DNA of 64,000 nt from Gimesia benthica (GTDB taxonomy: Bacteria > Planctomycetota > Planctomycetia > Planctomycetales > Planctomycetaceae), in contig NZ_CP043930.1 of assembly GCF_009720525.1 (NCBI RefSeq), positions 1,709,501-1,773,500 of the forward strand. The letters run 5' to 3'. This document shows, one piece after another, positions 1 to 8,829 of this stretch. The notes under the pieces were generated by a model, which was not told the DNA's origin, ran no database searches, and worked only from the letters and a program-made list of their open reading frames with translations. Numbering within the stretch: the first letter of the stretch is position 1; every line of letters begins with the position of its first letter. A program made the position numbers and the translations under genes.

Positions 1-3000
1 AAGCAGAACTGGATGTGCTCCCCGATGTGGAACCACTGGTTGAAGAAGAACTACTTCCAGAGGAAGAGCTGCTGCCGGAAGTGGAGGCTGAACCAGACGT
101 ACTACCCGATGTGGAACCACTTACGGAACTAGACCCACTCGTAGAACTGGAAGAACTACCCGATGTTGAGCTACTTCCAGACGTGGAGGAACTAGCAGAA
201 GAGGAGCCACTCGATGACGACGAACCGCTCCCAGAGCTGGATGCTGAACTGGAAGTAGAGCTGCTCGATGATGATGATCCACTGCCAGAAGTAGAAGACG
301 AGCCAGACGTACTGCCCGATGTAGAACCGCTGGTCGAACTCGATCCGCTGGATGAGCTTGAAGAACTTCCAGAAGTGGAGCTACTACCTGATGTCGATGA
401 AGATCCAGATGTGCTGCCACTGGTTGAAGAAGATCCACTTGTGGATGACGAACTACTTCCAGACGTGGACGAACTTCCGGTAGATGAGCCACTGGTCGAG
501 GATGAACCGCTTCCAGAACCAGACGTGCTGCCAGAGGTTGAACCACTCGTTGAAGAAGAACTGCTTCCAGATCCACTACCTGAACCTGAGCTGTTATTAT
601 GCGACTCATTTTCGACATCATCAATAGTTACCTGAGTCCAGATAGTTGTACTGTTCCCATTGGTATCGCTTGCCTGAACTGCAAAGAGATCGAAACTGCT
701 GGTTTCATAATCAAGGGCTGCCAGCAAGGTGACAACACCGGTTGTGGCATCGATACCAAACGTATCTCCACCGTAGGTGATTGTATATGTAATAGCATCG
801 CCTTGAGCATCAGTTGCTTGCATGACGCCAATCTGTGTACCTACAGCAGCATCCTCAGACACAGTCAGGTAGTTGGTTGTTTTACCAAACTGCGGAGCAT
901 CCTGAATCTGTTCCACAACAACATCAACTTGAGCATTTGATATATTTCCATCCGTATCGATTGCTTGTACAGAGAAGACAAGATACATGGCGGTTGCATA
1001 ATCCAGTTCAGCGATTAAGGTTACTTCACCAGTCGAAGAATCAATGGAAAACGTTTCTGTTCCTGATGTTAGACTGAAAGTAATGACTTGATCCTGAGCA
1101 TCGGTGGCCTCAACTTTTCCGATAACAGTGCCCACTGCCGTATCTTCCGACACTTTCCAGTAGTAATAGCCTTCTCCCTGATAGTTCGTGCTGAACTGGG
1201 GAGCTTCCTCTTCAACAAAGCCTGAACCACTGGAAGAACTACTTCCGCTGCCTGATGAACCACCGGACATCGTTGAACTTCCCGATCCTGAGCTGCTACC
1301 AGAAGAAGAGCCGCCAGAACTGGAACTACTACCTGATGTGGATGAAGAACCGCTGCCCGAAGATGACCCGCTGGTCGATGAGGAACTGCCACCTGACGAT
1401 GAACTTCCGCCGGAACCGCTTGAAGAACTGCTTCCTGATGTTGACCCACTGGTTGAGCTGCTTGATGAAGACGATCCGCTGGTGGAAGACGAGCTACTGC
1501 CAGAAGTCGATGATGATCCGCTCCCAGATGACTCAGATACGTTTTCAACAAAAATGTTCCCCCAAGTTGTTGAGGAATTTCCATTAACATCTGTGGCACT
1601 CACTTCGAATGTGGCGACAGCACTTACTTCGTAGTCGAGAGCTGCGATCAGCGTCACATCTCCAGTGGCGGAATCAATAGAAAAAGTTTGAGTACCGGAT
1701 ATTAGTGCGTATGTAACGGAATCGCCTTGAGGATCGATTGCTGATACGGTTCCAATAACAGATCCAATGGCAGTATTTTCAGCAACATTCCACGAATATC
1801 CCATTCTGTTGTCTGTGAATTCAGGGACCTCATTTACGTCGGTTATAAGTACGTAGACCGAAGATGAAGCAATATTCCCGTTAGAATCTGTTGCACTAAC
1901 TTGAAACGAAGCAGATTGACTGGTTTCATAATCCAGAGCAGCAACCAATGTTACAGCTCCAGTAGTGGAATCGATCGAAAAAGTATTCGTCCCGGAAGTC
2001 AGAGCATAAGTGATGCCATCACCATCAGGATCGGTGGCTGAAACCGTTCCAATGACGCTGCCTATGGAAGTGTCTTCGGCGACAGTCCACCAATAACCAG
2101 TTTCTCCTGCACTAAAGGTCGGGGCTGAGTTACTGCTCGAACCTGAAGAACTCCCTGATGTTGAACCACTTGTCGAGGAAGATGAACTGCCAGATCCAGA
2201 GGATGAACCACTTCCAGAGGCAGAACCAGAGGTGCTGCCCGATGTTGAGCTGGAGCCACTTGATGAAGCAGAACCGCTTCCAGAGGATTCAGTTACATCG
2301 GTAACAGTTACTTCTCCCCATGAAGTAGCGACATTACCTGCGGTATCAATTGCGGAAATGCCAAACGAGACGAATGAACTTGTTTCGTAGTCCAGTGCGG
2401 CAATTAAAGTAATTTCACCTGAAAGTGTGTCGACAGCAAAATACTCAGCTCCCGAAGTCAATGCATATGATACTTCATCTCCATCAGCATCTGTAGCAGA
2501 GACCGTTCCGATTACGCTTCCTACAGGAGCATCTTCGGCCACAGTCCACCAGTAACCCATTTCGCCTTCGCTGAACACTGGAGCTGAGTTGCTACCTGAT
2601 CCAGAGGAACTTCCTGATGAAGAACCGCTGGATGATGCTGTCCCACTACCAGAACCCGAAGAAGTTCCACCGGAAGCAGATCCTGAACCGCTGCCTGATC
2701 CACTAGAAGATGCTGAACTGCTACCAGAGCTTGAACCACTCCCAGATGATTCTGCAGCATCCTCTACATAGATCTCTCCCCAGCTTGTGGCAAAATAGCC
2801 ATCAGCATCGGTAGCTTTTACACCAAATGACGCAAATTCACTCGTTTCATAATCCAGTGGGGCGATCAGGGTAATTTCACCAGAGTTGGCATCAACGGCA
2901 AAAGTGTCACTGCCCGATGTGATTTCGTAAGTGACAGATCCTCCCTGCGGATCATTGGCAGATACAGTCCCGATCACTGTACCAATCGTCGTCGCTTCTG

Positions 3001-4099
3001 AAACTGTCCACCAATAGCCCATCTCCCCACTAGAGAAAATAGGAGCTTCCACTACGTCAGTGACGCTGACTTCTGCCCAACTGGTGGAATAATTTCCGTC
3101 CGTATCCGTTGCCTTCACCCCAAAGGATGCGTATTCGCTAGTTTCATAATCCAAGGCTGTGATCAGCGTAATTTCGCCGCTGGATGAATCGACAGCAAAG
3201 GTCCCGCTTCCAGAGGTTAGTTCATAGGTGACAGCATCCCCCTGTGGATCATTGGCAGAGACTGTTCCTACGATTGTCCCCACTGGAGTGTCTTCTGGTA
3301 AACTCCACCAGTATCCCATCTCTCCGTTTGAAAATTGAGGTGCTTCATTTACATCAGTTACATTGATTTCACCCCAACTTGATGTGGAGTTACCATCAGT
3401 GTCGGTAGCAGTGACTCCAAACGAAGCATATTGGCTGGTTTCATAATCGAGTGGAGCAATTAAAGTGATTTCTCCAGTAGTGGAATCGATGGAGAAGGTT
3501 TCAGCTCCTGCGGATAATGCATATGTGACAGAACTACCTTGAGGGTCTGTTGCGGAAACAGTACCAATCACAGAGCCAATGGCAGTGTCCTCTGGCAAAC
3601 TCCACCAGTACCCCATTTCACCATCATTGAATGCCGGAGATTCAGCAACATCCGTTACAGCAATCTCACCCCATGAGTTAGCAACATTTCCCTCCGAATC
3701 GGTAGCACTAACTCCAAATGATGCGTACTCACTGGTCTCGTAATCGAGACTTACAATGAGGGTAATTTCGCCAGTAGATCCATCGATGGAAAAGATGCTG
3801 GCACCAGATGTCAGTGCATAGGTGATGGAGTCACTCTCAGGATCTGTTGCTGAGACCGTTCCAATTACAGATCCTACGGCTGTGTCTTCTGCGACACTCC
3901 ACCAATAACCCATTTCTCCATTATCAAATTCTGGTGGCTCATTGGTACCGCTTAGTAACTGGCGTTGCTCTAAGCTTTGGACTGTAGCGTAATGCTGATG
4001 GGTAAGCTTTTTACGCCGACGGAGACTGCGTCGTACCCGCCTCTTTGGGTTAAATTGGAAGTTTAGACGTAAAGAGTACAACCAGTCCTTCAACACCAT
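1..4099 (-). CDS. Giant cadherin-repeat surface protein with Ser/Gly linkers (N-terminal part; runs off the left edge)
   Basis: An open minus-strand frame reads from ATG 4099 through the left edge (about 1,366 residues seen); I checked most of it directly and found no in-frame stop. Residues 1-45 are Arg/Lys-rich and end in SLEQRQLLSG, the LExRxLLS motif of exported planctomycete proteins. Nine cadherin-like repeats of about 95 residues follow; each opens with GYWW-x-VAED or similar, and has a VIGTVSATD-like strand, ITLI-x-x-LDYET and a closing VTD. Four repeats are abutted; later ones are separated by low-complexity Ser/Gly/Thr/Ala linkers that tend to lengthen (about 60, 57, 108 and at least 195 residues). 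Family knowledge: such repeats mediate calcium-dependent adhesion or cell-surface structure. No catalytic domain is visible in the part present. AGGA lies about 9 bases before the ATG. Confidence 0.85.
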   Translation of the reverse strand, partial: MVLKDWLYSLRLNFQFNPKRRVRRSLRRRKKLTHQHYATVQSLEQRQLLSGTNEPPEFDNGEMGYWWSVAEDTAVGSVIGTVSATDPESDSITYALTSGASIFSIDGSTGEITLIVSLDYETSEYASFGVSATDSEGNVANSWGEIAVTDVAESPAFNDGEMGYWWSLPEDTAIGSVIGTVSATDPQGSSVTYALSAGAETFSIDSTTGEITLIAPLDYETSQYASFGVTATDTDGNSTSSWGEINVTDVNEAPQFSNGEMGYWWSLPEDTPVGTIVGTVSANDPQGDAVTYELTSGSGTFAVDSSSGEITLITALDYETSEYASFGVKATDTDGNYSTSWAEVSVTDVVEAPIFSSGEMGYWWTVSEATTIGTVIGTVSANDPQGGSVTYEITSGSDTFAVDANSGEITLIAPLDYETSEFASFGVKATDADGYFATSWGEIYVEDAAESSGSGSSSGSSSASSSGSGSGSGSASGGTSSGSGSGTASSSGSSSGSSSGSGSNSAPVFSEGEMGYWWTVAEDAPVGSVIGTVSATDADGDEVSYALTSGAEYFAVDTLSGEITLIAALDYETSSFVSFGISAIDTAGNVATSWGEVTVTDVTESSGSGSASSSGSSSTSGSTSGSASGSGSSSGSGSSSSSTSGSTSGSSSGSSSNSAPTFSAGETGYWWTVAEDTSIGSVIGTVSATDPDGDGITYALTSGTNTFSIDSTTGAVTLVAALDYETSQSASFQVSATDSNGNIASSSVYVLITDVNEVPEFTDNRMGYSWNVAENTAIGSVIGTVSAIDPQGDSVTYALISGTQTFSIDSATGDVTLIAALDYEVSAVATFEVSATDVNGNSSTTWGNIFVENVSESSGSGSSSTSGSSSSSTSGSSSSSSSTSGSTSGSSSSSGSGGSSSSGGSSSSTSGSSSGSGSSSTSGSSSSSGGSSSGSSSGSGSSTMSGGSSGSGSSSSSGSGFVEEEAPQFSTNYQGEGYYYWKVSEDTAVGTVIGKVEATDAQDQVITFSLTSGTETFSIDSSTGEVTLIAELDYATAMYLVFSVQAIDTDGNISNAQVDVVVEQIQDAPQFGKTTNYLTVSEDAAVGTQIGVMQATDAQGDAITYTITYGGDTFGIDATTGVVTLLAALDYETSSFDLFAVQASDTNGNSTTIWTQVTIDDVENESHNNSSGSGSGSGSSSSSTSGSTSGSTSGSGSGSSSTSGSSTGSSSTSGSSSSSTSGSSSTSGSTSGSSSTSGSSSTSGSSSSSSSGSSSTSGSTSGSTSGSSSTSGSGSSSSSSSTSSSASSSGSGSSSSSGSSSASSSTSGSSSTSGSSSSSTSGSSSVSGSTSGSTSGSASTSGSSSSSGSSSSSTSGSTSGSTSSSA

Positions 4100-4599
4100 G
4101 GCCACATATCCTTCAATGCTGCTACCCGAGCGAAAAGTAGTGATACTCAGTGCGTACCTGATCTTTCGGAAAGTGCCTTGATTATAAAATGCACTTTCAG
4201 GAGTTCAGTTTTAGACTGAAAATATCAACACATTGTTTGTCAAATTGACAGTTAGGTGATAATGCTTCTCAAAATTGAAGTGACTCGTCCTTGAGTGAGG
4301 AGAGTTGAATCGTTCAACAAAACACATTGCATTATCTTGTGCCTGCGTGTTTTAGAGGTGAGGAAAAGAATACAGGAGGTATTTCTCCGGTTCAAGTAAA
4401 ATATCAGAAAAATATGAAAATGTGTTTATAGTGAAAACTGCTCTTATTTCCAGTTGCCTTTGTTCACTTTTAATGTTCATTTTGCTAATCGAGTAGTGCA
4501 AGCGATTGTGAGCGTCCTAATATCTCACACCATTTCCTGCTCGGAGATAAAGATTACGGCAAACAATAGTTGGATTAGCATACATCAGGAGAATCATAA
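4100..4599. other. Divergent intergenic region, left border of the accessory island
   Basis: About 500 bases lie between the divergent cadherin-repeat gene and the 4600 operon. No convincing ORF is visible. The region holds a 13-bp palindrome (4238-4250) that recurs twice further right, and presumably promoters for both directions. The shift from surface-protein gene to conflict-type genes makes this the likely left border of the island, but I found no direct repeat or integrase to prove it. Confidence 0.5.
4238..4250. repeat. 13-bp palindromic repeat, copy 1
   Basis: TGTCAAATTGACA. The same palindrome (read as TGTCAATTTGACA) occurs at 27606-27618 and 33400-33412. Here it lies between two divergent genes. 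It may be an operator or a recombination or replication site; the function is unknown. Confidence 0.5.
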
Positions 4600-5241
4600 A
4601 TGGGTGAAATGACTCACAAAGATTATGAGGAGCTCATTGAGCTGCTTGATGGCCGGATTGACGAACTAACGAAGCCAATTCACAGCAAGCAGATTCTGAG
4701 ATTTGCCGAGGCAATTCGATCAGCGGATGTTGGTGACGAGGACTCAGAAGGGACTTACTCCGAAGAGGATTACTCTAATCTTGTTGAGGCACAGAATATT
4801 GTAAATCAGCTACTTCCTCGGATTCTTGAGAATATTCGAGGTCGATCTATAAATCCAATTTCTGGATGGAGATTTGAATCAGTTACTACCGGAGTGAGTG
4901 ACCACGGATTGTGTACCATCTGTGAAAAACCTTATCAACACTTCAAACATACGGTAAAAGCTCACCATTTCGACTTACATCCAAATGCTTATGGAGGAGT
5001 ATGTCGTGAATGTGTGAGACGATATCCCCCATTAGAATTTGTTGAACGAGTCGATGTCAGTGAATGGCTTGATCAGAACCTAGATGTCTGTCCCATAGTT
5101 GAATCAGATAATAAGCGTGAAGGTCAGCGTGTTGATCTGATTGACGCAATTCGTCGTCATGCTCATTCAACTCATTATTTTGGTGAGATAGTTCAGGTAG
5201 CACCTGAATGGTCACGAGGTGCATTCGGGGAGTGGCGATAG
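4600..5241 (+). CDS. Hypothetical protein with two Cys-pair (zinc-type) motifs, first gene of a three-gene operon
   Basis: 213 residues. ATG is preceded by AGGAG about 8 bases upstream. The N-terminal half (about 1-95) is acidic and helical. The centre has CTICEKP (about 107-113), then HTVKAHHFDLHP, then CRECVRRYP (about 137-145), a CxxC...CxxC pair with intervening His residues, consistent with a zinc-bound treble-clef or HNH-like fold. A full HNH catalytic set is not evident. I do not recognise the family. It overlaps the next gene by one base, and a PD-(D/E)XK protein follows, so it is probably a partner, recognition or regulatory subunit in that operon. Confidence 0.75.
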   Translation: MGEMTHKDYEELIELLDGRIDELTKPIHSKQILRFAEAIRSADVGDEDSEGTYSEEDYSNLVEAQNIVNQLLPRILENIRGRSINPISGWRFESVTTGVSDHGLCTICEKPYQHFKHTVKAHHFDLHPNAYGGVCRECVRRYPPLEFVERVDVSEWLDQNLDVCPIVESDNKREGQRVDLIDAIRRHAHSTHYFGEIVQVAPEWSRGAFGEWR

Positions 5242-5474
5242 TGTTTCTTGATAGCACAGAAATTTCGACTCCTTGCCCGCTATGTGATTTCGAGAATCCT
5301 TTCACATTGAAGCAGGCTCGATTACGGGACGTTATCATCTGTCGTGGTTGTAAAGCTAACATTCAGTTAGATGACCAAATGAATGAGTGCAAGAATGCGG
5401 TCCGTCGAACAGAACGGATGATCTCTGAGTTGCAGAGCTCATTAAAGAATATGAATTTCAAGTTCGAATTATAG
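5241..5474 (+). CDS. Small zinc-ribbon protein (second gene of the operon)
   Basis: About 77 residues from GTG 5241, which overlaps the previous stop codon (TAGTG) and has GGGGAG 8 bases upstream, arguing for translational coupling. An upstream in-frame start at 5208 would overlap the first gene by 34 bases. It contains CPLCDFENPF and, 20 residues later, CRGCK, forming a CxxC/CxxC zinc ribbon, then a charged C-terminal helix likely to form a coiled coil. The family is not recognised. Its size and position between a larger Cys-pair protein and a nuclease-like protein suggest an adaptor or nucleic-acid-binding subunit. Confidence 0.7.
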   Translation: MFLDSTEISTPCPLCDFENPFTLKQARLRDVIICRGCKANIQLDDQMNECKNAVRRTERMISELQSSLKNMNFKFEL

Positions 5475-5486
5475 CAGGATTTCAAA

Positions 5487-6497
5487 ATGAATACGGATAT
5501 CGTTCAGCGGCTCAGATATAAACTCCAGAAACGGGCTAGGAAAGTAAATTCAGCCGGTTATCAAACATTTCATTTTGCATTGCAGAGATGGTGGGGATTT
5601 CTGCATAGCAATGAATTATTACTTGGAATACTAGAACAACTGGCCGATTTAGTTCCTACAGCAAAAGAAGATGCAGAAAGAATAATCAATGGTGAACGGC
5701 TTCATGGAGAATCCGAAGAAGAGGAGTCATCGTTGGCATACTGGATTATCAAATTATGCATAGAACCGGAAGATGTTAAGGATAGGGAGATATATATTGC
5801 ACACAGCTACTCACAATCTGGAAACCATAATGAAGCCCTCGAAATATTCAAGGATATGTTCGTAGATCCCCTTTATGAATATATTGACGAGCAAATTGAT
5901 GACCAACGTGCTGTTCTGGGATTACTTCGACGCTATAAACACACCTGCGAGTGGTTTCAGCGAAATGATCTTTTAGACATCTACCAAAAGGAAGTAGAAC
6001 GAGGTGCTCAAGAAGGAAAGAAAGGCCGGGGTGAAAAACAACTCGCACTTCATCTTTATGAATATCTATACAATCAAGGGCTTTCGTTCTCTATCGAACC
6101 AACCTCGGTAAGTGGAGAGGCAGACCTCATTGACTCCCAAAATACAGATGACCCATTAATTGCCGATATAAAACTATTCGATCCTTCATCAAGTAAAAAT
6201 AAATCCTACATCATAAAAGGATTTCAACAGGTCTACCAATACACACTCGATTTCAATGAACCGTTTGGCTATCTGGTGATTTTTAAAACCTGTGAAGATG
6301 GGCTTGCCATTTCCGCAGCCAATCAAGAGCAATCTACATCCTTTGTTACCGTGAATGGAAAGACAATTTTCATTGTGATTATCGATTTGTATCCACACGA
6401 TAAATCCGCTTCGAAACGAGGGAAATTGAAAATCCACACGATTTCTGAGGATGAATTGGTTACTCAAATAACGGAGGACCAAGAGGCTCTTCGGTGA
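5487..6497 (+). CDS. PD-(D/E)XK nuclease-like protein (third gene of the operon)
   Basis: 336 residues, starting 12 bases after the zinc-ribbon gene with an AGGA-type site. The N-terminal about 170 residues are helical with a TPR-like stretch (around SQSGNHNEALEIF). The C-terminal part carries a restriction-endonuclease-like signature: GEADLID (D213), then IADIK (D227-x-K229), then QQVYQY (Q247-Q251, the helix with a QxxxY-type motif). This is the expected order and spacing of a PD-(D/E)XK core. The domain ends in a long beta-rich tail. No exact family is recognised. Inference: a nuclease effector or a structurally related non-cleaving subunit of a defence-type operon with the two Cys-pair proteins upstream. 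Confidence 0.7.
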   Translation: MNTDIVQRLRYKLQKRARKVNSAGYQTFHFALQRWWGFLHSNELLLGILEQLADLVPTAKEDAERIINGERLHGESEEEESSLAYWIIKLCIEPEDVKDREIYIAHSYSQSGNHNEALEIFKDMFVDPLYEYIDEQIDDQRAVLGLLRRYKHTCEWFQRNDLLDIYQKEVERGAQEGKKGRGEKQLALHLYEYLYNQGLSFSIEPTSVSGEADLIDSQNTDDPLIADIKLFDPSSSKNKSYIIKGFQQVYQYTLDFNEPFGYLVIFKTCEDGLAISAANQEQSTSFVTVNGKTIFIVIIDLYPHDKSASKRGKLKIHTISEDELVTQITEDQEALR

Positions 6498-6542
6498 GAC
6501 CTTAATCTCAATTCAGGAGTCAGGAGAACAAGCTTTCCACTT

Positions 6543-7466
6543 TCAAAACCAAATATCACAATTGGGAAGCGAGTTCTTCAAAAAGATTTTGTCGCTATCA
6601 CTCATTGGACAACTTTTATCAAAATTCATGTGGCCGACTTTTTTTAAAGTGGCGAGTATTTTGACCGATTCACTATCAAAGGGAATATCGCAGAAATGGA
6701 TGTAGTCTAAGCGTGGAAAAAGCGTCAAAGAAGATGCAACCTCTCCCGTCACCAATTGCTTAACACCATCCTTCGTAACCCGCTGCCCTGAGAATCCGAG
6801 TGTCGTTAGATTATTCAAGTCTCCGAGAAAATTAAAACCTTCATTCGTGACAAGTGTGTGGCTGAAAAAGAGTTCTTCCATGTTCAGGAGATGACCAATC
6901 ATTTCCAGTGTGCTATCATCCGCCTGTGTTTCTGAAATGGTTAGTTCTCTCAGATTCTTGAAATTCAGAAGAGCGTGGAATCCCTTAGAGATTGGTGCTC
7001 CAGTAATATCGATTTTTTCCAAATGCTTTAAATCGCTAAGTGCTTCAAAACCCATATCACTTATTCGCACTTGGAAGAGACCCAGATTTTTGATCCCCTT
7101 GTTCTGCCCAATATATACCATTGCCTCATCAATACGACTTATAGGAGAACAATGTAGTTCTTCTAGCTTTGGAAATGATTTCAAATATTTATAATCGAGA
7201 CCAGCGATCATTGTCCGAGAAAGATCAATATACTTTACATTTGGTAATCCCTGTAGCTCTTGCAGTCCAGATCCCCGCAATGCAGTGTTACTAAAATCGA
7301 GCTTTGATATACGCTCCAATTTACAAATTTGTTTGCAGATATTTGCTATTGCGTCTGAACTCTTTTCAGATCCTTGCATCGTGATAAAAAGCGACCCATC
7401 TTCCTTAACTGGAAAACAGCTGACTCGCTCCTGCTCTAATCGCTTGATGATTTCTTCTTCGGTCAT
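6543..7466 (-). CDS. Leucine-rich-repeat protein
   Basis: 307 residues, ATG at 7466. After a short N-terminal region (about 1-45), roughly nine bacterial-type LRR units of 22-25 residues follow with patterns such as LxxLxxLxNVKYIDLS, LKHLEKIDITG and LNNLTTLGFSG. There is no signal peptide and no transmembrane segment, so it is probably cytoplasmic. LRR proteins are abundant in planctomycetes and have varied binding roles. It is the last gene of a minus-strand series of small proteins (9926 to 6543), several of which have folds seen in immunity proteins of toxin systems, so a toxin-binding role is possible but unproven. Confidence 0.8.
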   Translation of the reverse strand: MTEEEIIKRLEQERVSCFPVKEDGSLFITMQGSEKSSDAIANICKQICKLERISKLDFSNTALRGSGLQELQGLPNVKYIDLSRTMIAGLDYKYLKSFPKLEELHCSPISRIDEAMVYIGQNKGIKNLGLFQVRISDMGFEALSDLKHLEKIDITGAPISKGFHALLNFKNLRELTISETQADDSTLEMIGHLLNMEELFFSHTLVTNEGFNFLGDLNNLTTLGFSGQRVTKDGVKQLVTGEVASSLTLFPRLDYIHFCDIPFDSESVKILATLKKVGHMNFDKSCPMSDSDKIFLKNSLPNCDIWF

Positions 7467-7562
7467 TGCTCTGCAATCTCATTTACTTGGTGATATTGAG
7501 CTGTTTCAATTCATTTAACTATACAAGATCAGCACCATTGCCCTATTTTCAATGCACCTTCA

Positions 7563-7802
7563 TTAGGCAGCATAGAAAGTCTTGTCAGGAAATTCTTTAT
7601 TCTTCCAATGCAAATATAGTTTTCTTTTTGCACATAGTGCGGAAGTCATTTTGTCATCGCTGGGGACATTAGAGAGTATTTCAATCTCACCAGTTCCTTT
7701 ATTGATTTGGATCTGGCCGACACAATCTTCATTTGGGCCATATTCGTAAATGGCAAATGAATCTGACTCAGAAATCTTGTATATGGTTACGTAAATTGCC
7801 AT
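7563..7802 (-). CDS. Small hypothetical protein
   Basis: 79 residues, ATG at 7802, only 12 bases after the stop of the S1-domain gene, so probably in the same transcript. It is predicted to be mostly beta-strand (MAIYVTIYKISESDSFAIYE...). No motif is recognised. Its coupling to 8086-8337 and 7815-8099 suggests a three-gene unit. Confidence 0.6.
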   Translation of the reverse strand: MAIYVTIYKISESDSFAIYEYGPNEDCVGQIQINKGTGEIEILSNVPSDDKMTSALCAKRKLYLHWKNKEFPDKTFYAA

Positions 7803-7814
7803 GAGCTTGGCCAG

Positions 7815-8099
7815 TTATTTTGTAAAATCACTAGGTTTTATACTTAACGCAATTTGATGATTATGTTCTCGAAAACCAAGAACGATAGCTTCAATCTGGG
7901 AGCCAATTGCTGGAAAATCAGTGGGTGACACTCTTTTTTTATTCTTAATGTGCATGATTTCGACAAGGCCTTCATATTTTGTGTCAGGAATATCAACGAA
8001 GAAACCAAAATGTCTCTGCTTTGTGACAGTGACTTTTAAGATGTCTCCCACTTTAATTGTATTGATTACTTCAATCCAACTATTGTCATGATTCTTCAT
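7815..8099 (-). CDS. Small S1-domain RNA-binding protein
   Basis: 94 residues, almost exactly one S1 OB-fold: VGDILKVTV near residue 17, the FGFFVDI strand, GLVEIMHI, a loop, IEAIVLG and a final HQIALSIK strand. Known role: S1 domains bind single-stranded RNA in ribosomal protein S1, PNPase and many regulators; a stand-alone copy usually modulates RNA metabolism or translation. Its start overlaps the end of the preceding gene by 14 bases, showing tight coupling. A planctomycete housekeeping S1 protein would be longer; this is an accessory one. Confidence 0.75.
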   Translation of the reverse strand: MKNHDNSWIEVINTIKVGDILKVTVTKQRHFGFFVDIPDTKYEGLVEIMHIKNKKRVSPTDFPAIGSQIEAIVLGFREHNHQIALSIKPSDFTK

Positions 8100-8337
8100 T
8101 GCCCAATTCTTCTACCATTCTGTCCAAGTATTCTCTTAATTGAGTCTCAGTCATTTCAAACTGAGGTCCTTCTTCCATCACCGCTACGCCCAATATTTCG
8201 TTATGATACTCTGTGGATATTTTGGCTCCTAAATCCTGCATAATACCAAAAGCAACTTGAGCTACTCGAACTGGATCATAGCCCCTTTCAATCTCACAGA
8301 TTAAATCATTTCGGAAATCATCTGGTGTATATGTCAC
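8086..8337 (-). CDS. Small acidic hypothetical protein
   Basis: 83 residues, ATG at 8337. Helical and acidic, ending EELGNEES. It overlaps the S1-domain gene by 14 bases. The sequence (DLICEIERGYDPVRVAQVAF...) resembles small conserved proteins of unknown function found among immunity-type genes, but I recognise no specific family. Confidence 0.6.
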   Translation of the reverse strand: MTYTPDDFRNDLICEIERGYDPVRVAQVAFGIMQDLGAKISTEYHNEILGVAVMEEGPQFEMTETQLREYLDRMVEELGNEES

Positions 8338-8410
8338 GTTAATTCACTTGCGATTGATAGGGCCTGTAGTTTTTTGCAGATTCCAATAGGATGACAATCT
8401 TAATGTAATT

Positions 8411-8692
8411 CTACCTGACTTCAATTAGACGTTGCCCGGTCATTAAGGGGTCAGATGAAGCGTTTAAATTCTTGAGACCAAGCATTAAGACTGGGGGATC
8501 GGCATTGAGAGATTCGATAGGAACCATGCCATAGCCTGTGACCTCCCATTCACTTTCAGGATTACCATCCTTCAATTTCATCTTCATTGTTGGGCAAGGA
8601 GTCAGGCCATTTAGAAGGTGGACGACTACGCTGACATCCTCACTGGAGTGAGTCTTGTGAGCGTAAAGAATTTCGATTTCACTTAAAGTCAT
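8411..8692 (-). CDS. Small hypothetical protein
   Basis: 93 residues, ATG at 8692. Beta-rich with Leu/Met-rich strands (PPVLMLGLKNL). No domain recognised. It is flanked on the same strand by the SUFU-domain gene upstream and the S1 unit downstream, with gaps of 137 and 73 bases, so it may have its own promoter. Confidence 0.55.
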   Translation of the reverse strand: MTLSEIEILYAHKTHSSEDVSVVVHLLNGLTPCPTMKMKLKDGNPESEWEVTGYGMVPIESLNADPPVLMLGLKNLNASSDPLMTGQRLIEVR

Positions 8693-8829
8693 ATTTACAA
8701 TTCACTGACTGGTAAAATCTTTTAATTTATTGATCCAAGATATGTGATCTGCATCTCCAAATCGAAGAAGAATTGAAATTCAGAAGGGAAATTCATGTCA
8801 CGGTAAATCCGAATCTCTCATGGCATTAT

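Noticed and set aside
1-2770. Regular short repeats that might suggest a CRISPR array or satellite
   Set aside because: The repetition comes from Ser/Gly codons in an open frame with irregular period; there are no uniform repeats with unique spacers.
15-2771. Long plus-strand frames rich in Leu/Pro/Glu/Asp (e.g. 15-635, 1188-1634, 2589-2771) and minus-strand frames in the same places
   Set aside because: They are the complements of the Ser/Gly linkers and cadherin repeats of the minus-strand surface protein, whose own frame stays open and has clear domains.
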